This document shows, in pieces, positions 1 through 7,393 of a stretch of 21,549 nucleotides of DNA (within the stretch, counting starts at the first letter, position 1; each line of letters opens with the position of its first letter). Under the pieces are notes generated by a model. That model was not told where the DNA came from and did no database searches. It worked only from the letters and a program-made list of their open reading frames with translations. The stretch is from JBAXAB01 sp043718245 (GTDB lineage: Bacteria > Patescibacteriota > Minisyncoccia > Phycocordibacterales > CAIZLB01), in contig JAYSWB010000017.1 in assembly GCA_043718245.1 (NCBI GenBank), positions 1-21,549 of the forward strand. Direction: 5' to 3'. The position numbers and the translations under genes were made by a program.

Positions 1-51
1 CCACATAGTTATGAATCCTTTTGTCCCTCTAAACTTGTTAAAATATGCCAT
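1..51 (-). CDS. Possible partial small CDS, 5' end only, runs off the left edge
   Basis: An ATG on the minus strand at 51-49 opens a frame that stays open to base 1, giving 17 residues that begin MAYFNKFRGTKGF. An AAGGA lies 2 bases before the ATG (52-58 region), which is a plausible but tightly spaced ribosome-binding site. It would be divergent from the gene at 211. I do not recognise the product; 17 residues are too few to assign a family, and an open stretch this short can occur by chance. Confidence 0.3.
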   Translation of the reverse strand, partial: MAYFNKFRGTKGFITMW

Positions 52-210
52 TTCCTTAATTGCTTAAAGAGTGCCATATGTATGTGAACTTATGCAATAA
101 ATTTTATAATGAAATAGATTGCCCCTATCAGTGTATTAGTACCCGAGAGTGAGATGTATATTCTCTCCTCACCATGGTTTATCAGAACATTAATCACCTA
201 ATACTAAATT
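52..210. other. Intergenic region upstream of the small exported protein
   Basis: No convincing ORF. A TATAAT lies at 105-110 (+) without a good -35, which would give a leader of about 94 bases. A second -10-like hexamer, TAATAC at 199-204, lies 6 bases before the ATG at 211 and fits the short-leader pattern seen elsewhere in the window. The string CAGTGTATTAGTAC at 130-143 is nearly repeated before the sigma factor gene at 719-731. Confidence 0.4.
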
Positions 211-621
211 ATGCGAAATAAAAAATTACTAATACCAGGACTTGCCCTCGTGTTCCTTCTTGGAACAGGAGCGATTACTGCAGAAGCGGCTTCTCATCCA
301 ACTAAACCTACACAGGAAATGCGCGCTAAACTTCAACAGGAGCTTGCTACTAGGCTTTCAATGGCGGTAACAGCAGGACAGCTTACTCAAGCCCAAGCTG
401 ATCTTATTAAAGCAAAAGCGGCTGAATTAAAGGCTACTATGGAAAGTGAGCGAGAGGCAATGCAATCACTTTCCCATAAGGAAATAAAAGCAAAAATGAA
501 GGAAAAAAGAGCGGCTCTTGAGTCATGGGCTTCGGCCAATGGTATTCCAAAGAACCTTTTCCATTTAATCGGTGATAAGGGACCACATCACGGATTTAAA
601 GGAGGACCTAGATATCAATAG
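211..621 (+). CDS. Small exported helical protein with LTxxQ-type motif (Spy/CpxP- or DUF2680-like)
   Basis: 136 residues. The N-terminus is a clear signal peptide: basic MRNKK, a hydrophobic core to about residue 20, then a cleavage site of the AxA type near AEA-A at residues 24-27. The mature part is charged and predicted almost entirely helical (lysine, glutamate and alanine rich), with LTQAQ at residues 58-62, which matches the LTxxQ signature of periplasmic Spy/CpxP proteins but is also common in DUF2680-type proteins. The C-terminus is rich in His, Gly and Lys. It ends in a strong terminator and precedes an ECF sigma/anti-sigma pair. The inference is an extracytoplasmic chaperone-like or stress-buffer protein possibly controlled by that sigma factor. 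No Shine-Dalgarno is visible before the ATG. Coding status is confident; the family assignment is tentative. Confidence 0.75.
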   Translation: MRNKKLLIPGLALVFLLGTGAITAEAASHPTKPTQEMRAKLQQELATRLSMAVTAGQLTQAQADLIKAKAAELKATMESEREAMQSLSHKEIKAKMKEKRAALESWASANGIPKNLFHLIGDKGPHHGFKGGPRYQ

Positions 622-637
622 TTATTATAAAATGCAA

Positions 638-664
638 AAAAACAGCCCGAATAGGGCTTTTTTT
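638..664 (+). terminator. Rho-independent terminator after the small exported protein
   Basis: Perfect 5-bp stem AGCCC (644-648) / GGGCT (654-658) with loop GAATA, preceded by an A-run and followed by seven T (658-664). It separates the gene at 211-621 from the sigma factor gene at 749. Confidence 0.85.
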
Positions 665-730
665 GTTTGAGATAAGTGAAATAAAATTCAATCTATTGTG
701 TAATAGTAGTTATTCATCAGTGTATAGTAC

Positions 731-736
731 TATTAT
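731..736 (+). promoter_or_regulatory. Putative -10 element for the ECF sigma gene
   Basis: TATTAT lies 12 bases before the ATG at 749. It directly follows a 10-bp palindrome, ATAGTACTAT, at 724-733, which overlaps it. No canonical -35 is visible 17 bases upstream, so recognition by an alternative sigma factor, perhaps the product itself, is possible. Confidence 0.35.
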
Positions 737-748
737 AGCCCACACCTC

Positions 749-1336
749 ATGGACGAATTCGCCTCAAAACTAACTGATGAAGAGATCGTCAAGCTAATCC
801 AAAAAGGGTACAAGGAAAAGTTTGGCATCCTTATGGAGCGCTATGATAAAAAACTTTCTAGATACGGAAGGAAATTTTTGTCACAACCTGAAAATATTGA
901 TGACATTGTACAAGATGTATTCATCAGCACTTTTGAAAATATAAATAACTTTAATACATCATTAAAGTTTTCTTCATGGATTTATCGAATCGCACATAAT
1001 GCTTTTGTAAACGGCCTGAAAAAACATCACCGAAGCTTTATCCCGAATTTTGATTTTGATATATTTTTATTACACCATATCCCAGAGGAGGAAACTTTTA
1101 ATGAAAAGGATCACGAAGATATGCAAAAAATGATCGAATTAGGGTTAAGCCAACTTCAATCAAAATATAAAGAAGCTATTATTCTCCATTATCTCGAAGA
1201 GTTGAGCTATAAGGAAATTTCGGATATTTTAGAGATACCAACAGGAACAGTCGGAATCAGGGTTATGAGGGGAAAAAATGAGCTCAGGAAAATCTACAAA
1301 AAAATGAATATACAAACACCATATGGAAAACAATAA
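749..1336 (+). CDS. ECF-type sigma-70 family RNA polymerase sigma factor
   Basis: 195 residues, the usual size of an ECF (group IV) sigma factor with only regions 2 and 4. Region 2 is seen in DIVQDVF (residues 52-58, core RNA polymerase contact) and FSSWIYRIAHN (74-84, the -10 recognition/melting segment). Region 4 covers about 130-182, with a helix-turn-helix running from LSYKEISDILEIP through VRMRGKN-like basic residues that read the -35 element. The stop overlaps the start of the next gene by 14 bases, so the two are almost certainly co-translated as a sigma/anti-sigma pair. There is no Shine-Dalgarno before the ATG. The domain structure is clear; the regulon is unknown. Confidence 0.93.
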   Translation: MDEFASKLTDEEIVKLIQKGYKEKFGILMERYDKKLSRYGRKFLSQPENIDDIVQDVFISTFENINNFNTSLKFSSWIYRIAHNAFVNGLKKHHRSFIPNFDFDIFLLHHIPEEETFNEKDHEDMQKMIELGLSQLQSKYKEAIILHYLEELSYKEISDILEIPTGTVGIRVMRGKNELRKIYKKMNIQTPYGKQ

Positions 1337-2036
1337 TCAACAACCAGTAGACAAGTTAAATGAAATTCTTGAAAGGATCAAAACGGATGATATTAAAATC
1401 AAGCCAAAGATTCTCTTCAAGCTGAAACTATTAGCCTTAGTTTTGGTTATTTTCGCAACAACTATCGTTTCATTTTTTCTTTCAAGTTTAATCATCTTTA
1501 CCATTCGTGCCACTGGGCAGGCGTCCATTATCGACTTTGGACCGACTGGACCTGAAGTTTTTCTACGGCTTTTTCCCTGGACGTTGTTTGCTGCAGAAAT
1601 TGGACTGATTTTTGCTCTCGAATGGCTTCTCCGATCATTTCGTTTTGCTTACAAAATCCCAGTGCTCTATTTATTTGTAGGTGTAATCATTTTCATGACG
1701 GTTGTTGGAGTAATCGCTGACCGTTTCAGAGTGCATGACAATCTCATGAGGATTTCAAGACCATCTTCTTTTGGAAGAGTATATGACAAGATCCGCCGAC
1801 CTCCGCCAATGGGGCATGGTATACATAGGGGGTCTATCGCTGTAATCGGAACTTCAACACTGACTGTATTGATTGATAATACAAAGAATGCCTCCGCAAC
1901 ATTAATGCAAGTTTTACTGCCACCAAGATTTAACTCAAGTTTCTTGTCGCCAGAGGATCATATATTTATTCGTGGGCCAATAGTTGAAGAAAAAATTTTG
2001 GCAAAGGATATAAGGAAAGCGCCATTTTTTAAATAG
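1323..2036 (+). CDS. Three-TM membrane protein with C-terminal beta domain, probable anti-sigma factor
   Basis: 237 residues, start overlapping the sigma gene by 14 bases. A hydrophilic N-terminal segment of about 30 residues (the position expected for a sigma-binding region) is followed by TM segments near 34-61, 83-104 and 112-133. This topology places the C-terminus outside the membrane. Residues about 167-232 have the alternating pattern of a small beta-barrel of DUF5666 type: a strand with STLTVLID, a variable middle, then SPEDHIFIRGPI and a final strand ending AKDIRK. Position and topology argue for an anti-sigma factor that senses something outside the membrane. No recognisable zinc-binding anti-sigma (ZAS) motif is present, so the role is inferred from context. 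Confidence 0.7.
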   Translation: MENNNQQPVDKLNEILERIKTDDIKIKPKILFKLKLLALVLVIFATTIVSFFLSSLIIFTIRATGQASIIDFGPTGPEVFLRLFPWTLFAAEIGLIFALEWLLRSFRFAYKIPVLYLFVGVIIFMTVVGVIADRFRVHDNLMRISRPSSFGRVYDKIRRPPPMGHGIHRGSIAVIGTSTLTVLIDNTKNASATLMQVLLPPRFNSSFLSPEDHIFIRGPIVEEKILAKDIRKAPFFK

Positions 2037-2072
2037 TTGTACTATAGTAAGAAGAAATTAATTCGAGCGTCT

Positions 2073-2078
2073 TATAAA
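2073..2078 (+). promoter_or_regulatory. Putative -10 element for the M23 peptidase gene
   Basis: TATAAA lies 10 bases before the ATG at 2089, with a second AT-rich hexamer TATACT at 2080-2085. A 10-bp palindrome, TACTATAGTA, lies at 2040-2049. No clear -35 or Shine-Dalgarno is seen. The region is AT-rich, so this is suggestive only. Confidence 0.3.
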
Positions 2079-2088
2079 TTATACTATT

Positions 2089-3201
2089 ATGAATTTTAAA
2101 CACATTGGATCTTTTTTATTACTAGTCTCTTTTCCGATTTCAACCTTTGCTCAAAATTCCTATGACGCAAACGGTGACATTATTTATTCAACTTCAACAA
2201 CAACTTCACAAGCAAGCTTTTCTTATGAACGAGGCCTTCAATCTGGATATGAAAGACAACAAGCTGTTCGAAATTGGCGTGGTCAATCATCGGAAATACA
2301 GCAAAAAATTAGCCAACTAAATGCAATTGCCTCATCAACTATCGGGATGCCAATTCTCTTTGGTGTAGGTTTATCAAACTTTTCCCCTAATTTCGGTGTT
2401 TCCCGTGACGGTGGAGCCCGCACTCATGAAGGAGAAGATATTATGGGTACAAAAGGCACACCAATCGTTTCACCCACACAAGCAGTGGTCATTCGCATGG
2501 GGACTGGTCCAACGGAGGGGCACTTTGTCAGTACTGCAAATCCAGGTGGCGAGACATTTGTGTATATGCATCTTGATAGAATTGGAGAAGGAATAACGGT
2601 AGGAAAGTCGCTAGAGGTCGGTGATTTGATTGGTTACTTAGGAGATACCGGAAATGCCATTGGTGGACCTGCCCATTTACACTTTGAAATTAGAAATTCA
2701 AATGGAGTCGCGACAGACCCTTACCTACGTCTAAAGGAAGAATTTTCTCTTGAGCAAAAAATGACTTTTATTACAAAAGTTTTGAGCCAAACTAATGATC
2801 CAAGCACACTCGCTCAATTTCTAGTTCAAAATTTTAAATCAGTTTTTATCCAAGCCCTAAATCAGGGTCTTGGTGTGCCAATTGCAATAACAAATATTAT
2901 TTCTAATGGTTCGGCAAGCTTTACAACAGCTGGGTTGGCCACTAGTAGCTCTCTAATACTTTCTAGAAATCTTGCTATGGGAATTAGTGGCGAAGACGTT
3001 CGCTCACTTCAAAAGTTTTTAAACCAGCAAGGATTTAATGTTTCAATAATCGGACTAGGCTCATTCGGGTTTGAAACAGCATATTTTGGTCCTGCTACAA
3101 AGGCTGCAGTTATCAAATTTCAAATTGCAAAGGGTATAGCACCAGTTGTTGGGTACGTTGGCCCCATCACAAGAGGGATTATCTCAGCTATAAAGTTCTA
3201 A
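2089..3201 (+). CDS. Exported M23 (LytM-type) peptidase with C-terminal peptidoglycan-binding domain
   Basis: 370 residues. Signal peptide MNFKHIGSFLLLVSF with likely cleavage after TFAQ (about residue 22). A Ser/Thr-rich and Gln-rich linker leads to an M23 domain at about 98-215: zinc ligands H113 and D117 in the HxxxD motif (HEGED), H161 in YMHL, and H198 in HLHFE (196-200). All catalytic ligands are therefore present, and cleavage of peptidoglycan cross-bridges is expected. Residues about 296-370 form a PG_binding_1 domain (GEDVRSLQKFLNQQGF, then FGPATKAAVIKFQ), an arrangement common in CPR proteins. It follows the sigma/anti-sigma pair by 52 bp and may belong to the same envelope response, either in wall remodelling or in interaction with a host cell wall. 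Confidence 0.93.
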   Translation: MNFKHIGSFLLLVSFPISTFAQNSYDANGDIIYSTSTTTSQASFSYERGLQSGYERQQAVRNWRGQSSEIQQKISQLNAIASSTIGMPILFGVGLSNFSPNFGVSRDGGARTHEGEDIMGTKGTPIVSPTQAVVIRMGTGPTEGHFVSTANPGGETFVYMHLDRIGEGITVGKSLEVGDLIGYLGDTGNAIGGPAHLHFEIRNSNGVATDPYLRLKEEFSLEQKMTFITKVLSQTNDPSTLAQFLVQNFKSVFIQALNQGLGVPIAITNIISNGSASFTTAGLATSSSLILSRNLAMGISGEDVRSLQKFLNQQGFNVSIIGLGSFGFETAYFGPATKAAVIKFQIAKGIAPVVGYVGPITRGIISAIKF

Positions 3202-3263
3202 GTAGCTTGCTCTTTATGTCTCGGAATTGGAATATGTAGAGGCTGTTAAATCGGTCTCAAAAA

Positions 3264-3272
3264 TGCTAAAGT
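3264..3272 (+). promoter_or_regulatory. Extended -10 promoter element (TGcTAAAGT) for the ABC operon
   Basis: TGC followed by TAAAGT (3267-3272), with 8 bases to the ATG at 3281. Transcription would start at or within a base or two of the start codon. No Shine-Dalgarno is present. Confidence 0.45.
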
Positions 3273-3280
3273 TGTAAAAC

Positions 3281-3988
3281 ATGGAAAAAAACACTGTTAT
3301 AGATATAAAAGACGTAAATAAAGAATTTACAAATGGCAATTCACCCCTCATGATATTTGAAAATGTAAATTTCAAAGTAAAACAAGGCGAAAAAGTTGCG
3401 ATTGTCGGCGCTTCTGGCAGTGGCAAGTCTACGCTATTGTCTTTGCTTGCTGGATTGGACAAGCCAACACTTGGCGACATCTATGTGAAGGGCCGAATGA
3501 TAAATAGGCTTTCTTATGATGAGTTATCAGATTATCGAAATTCTGAAGTTTCAATTATTTTTCAATCTTTTGAATTGATTGCTCCTTTCAATTCATTTGA
3601 GAACATATCCGCACCGCTAGATATTCGTGGAGGAATTGGTGCCTCGCGTATTAGTGAAATTACTAATACATTACTACAAGATGTAGGCCTAACAGAAAGG
3701 GCGGAATCATTCCCAGAGACTCTTTCTGGCGGCGAGCGTCAAAGAGTGGCTATATGTAGGGCTCTTGCTTCAGATGCTGACATTATTCTTGCTGATGAGC
3801 CAACGGGAAGTCTTGATGCAAAAACCGGAAGGGTTATTTTAGATTTGTTAATAAATGAAGTTGGTAAAAGAAAAAAAACTTTGATTATTATTACACATGA
3901 CATGAATATCGCAGAAAAAATGGATAGAATAGTAGAGCTAAGAGATAGAAAATTACACGAAATAAAACGTGAAAGTGAAAGTGCATAA
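3281..3988 (+). CDS. ABC transporter ATP-binding protein, YbbA/LolD/MacB type
   Basis: 235 residues, normal for this family. Walker A GASGSGKST at 43-51, Q-loop glutamine Q95 in IIFQS, signature LSGGE at 148-152, Walker B ILADEPT with D172 and E173, and switch histidine H206 in IITHD. All motifs for ATP hydrolysis are intact. The LSGGERQRVAICRAL pattern and short length fit the mechanotransmission ABC group (LolD, MacB, FtsE, YbbA) rather than an importer. It overlaps the FtsX-type permease gene by 20 bases, which gives the obvious partner. By analogy with the E. coli locus where ybbA-ybbP lie next to tesA, YbbA is the best family name, since a TesA-like gene also follows here. Transported substrate, if any, is unknown. 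Confidence 0.92.
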   Translation: MEKNTVIDIKDVNKEFTNGNSPLMIFENVNFKVKQGEKVAIVGASGSGKSTLLSLLAGLDKPTLGDIYVKGRMINRLSYDELSDYRNSEVSIIFQSFELIAPFNSFENISAPLDIRGGIGASRISEITNTLLQDVGLTERAESFPETLSGGERQRVAICRALASDADIILADEPTGSLDAKTGRVILDLLINEVGKRKKTLIIITHDMNIAEKMDRIVELRDRKLHEIKRESESA

Positions 3989-6467
3989 CTTCAAAACTAT
4001 ATTTAAATTCAGTACACGAATACTTTTTCGAGAATGGAAGAGATTTACTTTACCTTTTCTTTCTTTAACTTTTACCACTTTAATTATTTTGACAGTACTA
4101 CTTTTTACAAGTTCTAGTTCTTTGTTTTTGGACGATAAAAACAAAGAACTAATCGGAGGGGATATTTCGATTGAAGCAAATTATGAACTGGAAGAAGAAG
4201 TCTTGAATAACATTATTGGCCAAGAAGTAAAAGTTTTAAATAGATCTACGCAGTATAATTTTTCTGGAATCTTAATTAAAGATGACCGCAGTACATCAGT
4301 CTCGTTGACTGTTGTTGACGATAGTTATCCAGTATACGGAGGACTAACCATAAGAGATTCAGTGTATATACCACCGAAGGATACTGAAATATATATTGAT
4401 TCAAGCGCAGAGAAAAAGTTGGGAGTCTCTGTGGGCGAAGAGGTTTTGTACGCAAGTAATAAATACAAAGTAGTTGGAATTATTGAAAAGGACAGCAGGG
4501 CTCTCTTTTCAGGGTTTAGTTTTTTACCAAAAGTAATAATTAGCAGGGAAGGTTTTGCCAAGACGGGCATTGACAAGTCGCTACTTAGAAGTGAATATTC
4601 TTACCTTTATTTAATTGGAAATGGTAATTCAAATAATTTAAATTTAATTATTGAAAGGGCCAAAGCAAAAAACATAAGCCTAGCAGTTGCTGGTATTACC
4701 AAGTCTGGTTTCGTTGAGGGGCTTTCCTTGGTACAGCAATTTCTAGTTTTGGCTGTACTCCTATCTTGCATTTTATCGGCTGTAAATATTTATGCTGGAA
4801 TGCTTTATTTGCTAACAATAATGAGAAAAAGCTTTGCGGTATTGCTCGCAATAGGTTTTAGTAGAAAAAAACTTGGTATTACTTTATCAATTTCCTTATC
4901 GTGCATCTTGGCTCTCGCAACAATCACAGGAGGATTGCTCGCCGTTCTATTGTTCAACTTTATTCGTAGTTATGTTTTGACAAACTTTGGCCTAGATTTA
5001 CCCTTTGTAGGTCTCTACTTACCTACAATATTCACTATAATTATTGTTTGTGGTATCGCCTTCGCTTCGTTTATTCCAAGTCTAAGAGTATTAATGCGAT
5101 TGAATCCTAAAACGCTTTTACTTGGTGGCCAGGAGTCAAAGGAGAAGGTGGTTTTTGGAAATTTTATTACAATTACTTTGTCCACTCTGGTGCCTCTCAC
5201 ACTGATTTCAGTTTTTTTGCTAGATAGTTTTTTGTATGGGGTGCTAAGTATTCTTGCGATTATTGCAATTTATGTACTAATTGCCATCTTTTTCTACTAC
5301 TTGATTTTGATGTTATACAAGAGGCGAAACAAATTTAAATTCCTAGCTCGAACTCTAATTGTCTATAAGTATAAAGACGGACTTTTCGGGATTGTTTCTT
5401 TGACTTCTGTTTTTGTTGCCCTAACTTCATTGTTTTTACTAATACTCCTGCAATCTACCCTGATAGATTTTATTAAAAGAGATTTAGGGGAGAAGCTACC
5501 ATCAGTATATATAGTAGATATTCAAAAATCGCAAAAGGATAGTATACAAGAAAATTTTAAGGATGTTACATTGTCTCCAAGTGTCCATGCGCGGTTATTG
5601 TTTATCGATGACCTTGATATTCAAAAAGGTATAGTGCTTTCTGATGGATCAGTAAGTCGAGAATTCGGAAGGGAGTTTCATTTAACTTATCGCAGTGATT
5701 TACTTCAAAACGAAAAAATCACTAAAGGACAATGGCTTCAAAATCAATCTAATGAGGTCTCTGTAGAAAAAGAATTCGCAGAGAGATCTAATATTTCTTT
5801 GGGTTCCAAAATTATTTTTTCAATACAAGGTTTTGAAATTGAGTCAACTGTTACAAGTATTCGAGAATCAGACTCAAGAAGCGGTCTGCCTTTCTTTTAT
5901 TTTGTATTTAATCCCAGTGACTTAGAAAAGTATCCAGCAACTTTCTTTGGCTATAGCTATATAAACGAGGAAGAAAAGATTAATTTTACAAAGTATATAG
6001 CAGAAAACTTTCCAAACATTTCTATAATAAATACAGAAGAAATTACAAAGTTTGCAGAAGGCTTAATAGGGGGATTGCTTGTTATAATTTTTGTCATTTC
6101 TATACCGCCATTAATTTTAGCACTATTTTTAATAGTGACTTTGATTGTTTCTTCATCTGACTCACGTCGTAAACAAAGCGCTCAGATGATGGCCCTCGGA
6201 GCTCGAAAAAAGTTTATTGAGAAATTATATTATTTGGAAACGATATCGATCACATTATTTAGTGGTTTGTTAGGCTACCTCACAGCTATGTTCGGGACTG
6301 TTATAATTGCCAAATATTTTTTCAAAATTAAAAGTGCCAGTCTCTACAATGTTGAGCTAATTCTTGCCCTTGGTGGTATAATATTTTTTATACTTCTTCT
6401 TGCAAATGTACTGTGGAAAAGCGATAAAAAACCACTAAGAGAATTATTATCACATGAAGACAACTAA
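3969..6467 (+). CDS. FtsX/MacB-type ABC transporter permease, YbbP-like
   Basis: 832 residues, GTG start. The frame opens with three GTG codons alternating with AAA (3969, 3975, 3981), so the exact start is ambiguous; all overlap the ATPase gene. The layout is that of large double-FtsX permeases: TM1 near 27-49, an extracytoplasmic domain to about 255, an FtsX membrane block about 258-385, a TM pair near 400-450, a further TM at about 475-500 followed by a second extracytoplasmic domain, and a C-terminal FtsX block about 690-825. The ASGLRxxK-like loop motif appears as MMALGARKKFIEKL, typical of FtsX permeases. With the ATPase it should form a complex that moves envelope lipids or peptides, or transmits force, rather than a classical pump. 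Confidence 0.9.
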   Translation: MKVKVHNFKTIFKFSTRILFREWKRFTLPFLSLTFTTLIILTVLLFTSSSSLFLDDKNKELIGGDISIEANYELEEEVLNNIIGQEVKVLNRSTQYNFSGILIKDDRSTSVSLTVVDDSYPVYGGLTIRDSVYIPPKDTEIYIDSSAEKKLGVSVGEEVLYASNKYKVVGIIEKDSRALFSGFSFLPKVIISREGFAKTGIDKSLLRSEYSYLYLIGNGNSNNLNLIIERAKAKNISLAVAGITKSGFVEGLSLVQQFLVLAVLLSCILSAVNIYAGMLYLLTIMRKSFAVLLAIGFSRKKLGITLSISLSCILALATITGGLLAVLLFNFIRSYVLTNFGLDLPFVGLYLPTIFTIIIVCGIAFASFIPSLRVLMRLNPKTLLLGGQESKEKVVFGNFITITLSTLVPLTLISVFLLDSFLYGVLSILAIIAIYVLIAIFFYYLILMLYKRRNKFKFLARTLIVYKYKDGLFGIVSLTSVFVALTSLFLLILLQSTLIDFIKRDLGEKLPSVYIVDIQKSQKDSIQENFKDVTLSPSVHARLLFIDDLDIQKGIVLSDGSVSREFGREFHLTYRSDLLQNEKITKGQWLQNQSNEVSVEKEFAERSNISLGSKIIFSIQGFEIESTVTSIRESDSRSGLPFFYFVFNPSDLEKYPATFFGYSYINEEEKINFTKYIAENFPNISIINTEEITKFAEGLIGGLLVIIFVISIPPLILALFLIVTLIVSSSDSRRKQSAQMMALGARKKFIEKLYYLETISITLFSGLLGYLTAMFGTVIIAKYFFKIKSASLYNVELILALGGIIFFILLLANVLWKSDKKPLRELLSHEDN

Positions 6468-7134
6468 GGTTATTTTAATAAGTGTCCTGACTCTTTCTTT
6501 GATGTCTCTTTTACTTTGGTATTTTCTTTCTGAAAAGAATTTAAAAACCACGAGGCCCGTAGTCAATGATAATGAAGAGCAGTACACGATCGTTGCTTTT
6601 GGAGATAGCTTAACGGCTGGTTACGGTTTACCACTAAACGAGAGTTACCCTAACCAACTAGAGGAAATATTGAACAATAGGGGATTTGATTTAAAAATAA
6701 TTAATGCCGGAGTAAGTGGGGAAACAACTAAGGGAAATAACGAAAGGGCAAGTTTTATTAGAGATCAAAATCCCGATATGATTATTTGGGGAATAGGTGG
6801 AAATGACGCTTTACGTGCTTTGCCGGTATCAGAATTGAGAAACAACATGGAAAGTACTATAAAAATATTGCAAAGTGGAGAAAATGCACCAAAGTTATTA
6901 ATCTTAAAAATGCAGTCACCATTGAATGCAGGGCCAAACTACAAAAAAGAATTTGATGCAGTTTATAAAGAATTATCAGACAAATACAAATTACCATTGG
7001 TGCCATTCATGACACTAAGTGTTTTTTTAAACGGAGACTTAATGCTTCAGGATCGTATCCATCCAAATAGAGAAGGCTACAAAAGATTGATAGAAGGCAG
7101 TTTATTAGATGCAGTCTTGAAGGAAATTGAATAA
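6454..7134 (+). CDS. tesA: SGNH/GDSL esterase, TesA-like (lysophospholipase L1/arylesterase)
   Basis: 226 residues. N-terminal signal anchor at about 5-25, then an SGNH hydrolase fold. Block I is FGDSLTAGYGL with nucleophile S52; block III is GIGGNDALR with N117; block V is QDRIHPN with D200 and H203, so the catalytic triad and oxyanion residues are all present. The order and spacing match TesA, including the KMQSPLNAGPNYKKEF and PLVPFM segments near the C-terminus. The gene overlaps the permease by 14 bases and is therefore translationally coupled to the ABC pair. The inference is a membrane-anchored esterase acting on lysophospholipids or other acyl esters at the outer face, working with the transporter. 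Confidence 0.88.
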   Translation: MKTTKVILISVLTLSLMSLLLWYFLSEKNLKTTRPVVNDNEEQYTIVAFGDSLTAGYGLPLNESYPNQLEEILNNRGFDLKIINAGVSGETTKGNNERASFIRDQNPDMIIWGIGGNDALRALPVSELRNNMESTIKILQSGENAPKLLILKMQSPLNAGPNYKKEFDAVYKELSDKYKLPLVPFMTLSVFLNGDLMLQDRIHPNREGYKRLIEGSLLDAVLKEIE

Positions 7135-7150
7135 ATATTCAAGAGATATT

Positions 7151-7393
7151 ATGCACCACGTTTACATCCTCCGCTGTAAAGACAATACTTTATATATAGG
7201 TTCGACTAATGATTTAAAAAAGCGAGTTCATCAGCACAATAATTCCAAGGCCGGCGCTCACTACACAAAAATTAGAAGACCTGTAGTTTTGGTCTGGAGT
7301 TCAAAACACAGAACCTTATCTACCGCACGTGCCAAAGAAGCCGCTTTGAAAAGACTAACTAGGGAAGAAAAAATAGATTTAATAAATAAATGA
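7151..7393 (+). CDS. GIY-YIG nuclease-domain protein, YhbQ/UPF0213 type
   Basis: 80 residues from the ATG at 7151, which puts the family's normal start (MHHVYILRC) first; an in-frame ATG at 7127 would add 8 residues and overlap the esterase gene by 8 bases. AAGAG at 7140-7144 is a modest ribosome-binding site for the 7151 start. Motifs: VYIL for the first strand (GIY), YIGSTNDLKKRVHQHN for YIG and the catalytic arginine helix, then AHYT and ARAKEAALKRL with the metal-binding glutamate. This is a single small nuclease domain with no DNA-binding extension, as in YhbQ, for which a DNA repair role has been proposed. It overlaps the next gene by 4 bases (ATGA). Confidence 0.88.
   Translation: MHHVYILRCKDNTLYIGSTNDLKKRVHQHNNSKAGAHYTKIRRPVVLVWSSKHRTLSTARAKEAALKRLTREEKIDLINK

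Noticed and set aside
1..87. Rightward frame open from the left edge to TGA at 85-87
   Set aside because: 28 codons of Cys/Phe-rich, unfamiliar sequence. The leftward frame from 51 has a better start context.
144..172. Possible hairpin GAGAG/CTCTC or GTGAG/CTCAC before the first gene
   Set aside because: The two 5-bp pairings exclude each other, and each alone is too short to count as structure.
7196..7215. T-arm-like GGTTCGA suggesting a tRNA
   Set aside because: It lies within the YIGST codons of the GIY-YIG gene and no cloverleaf can be drawn. No tRNA or rRNA gene was found anywhere in the window.
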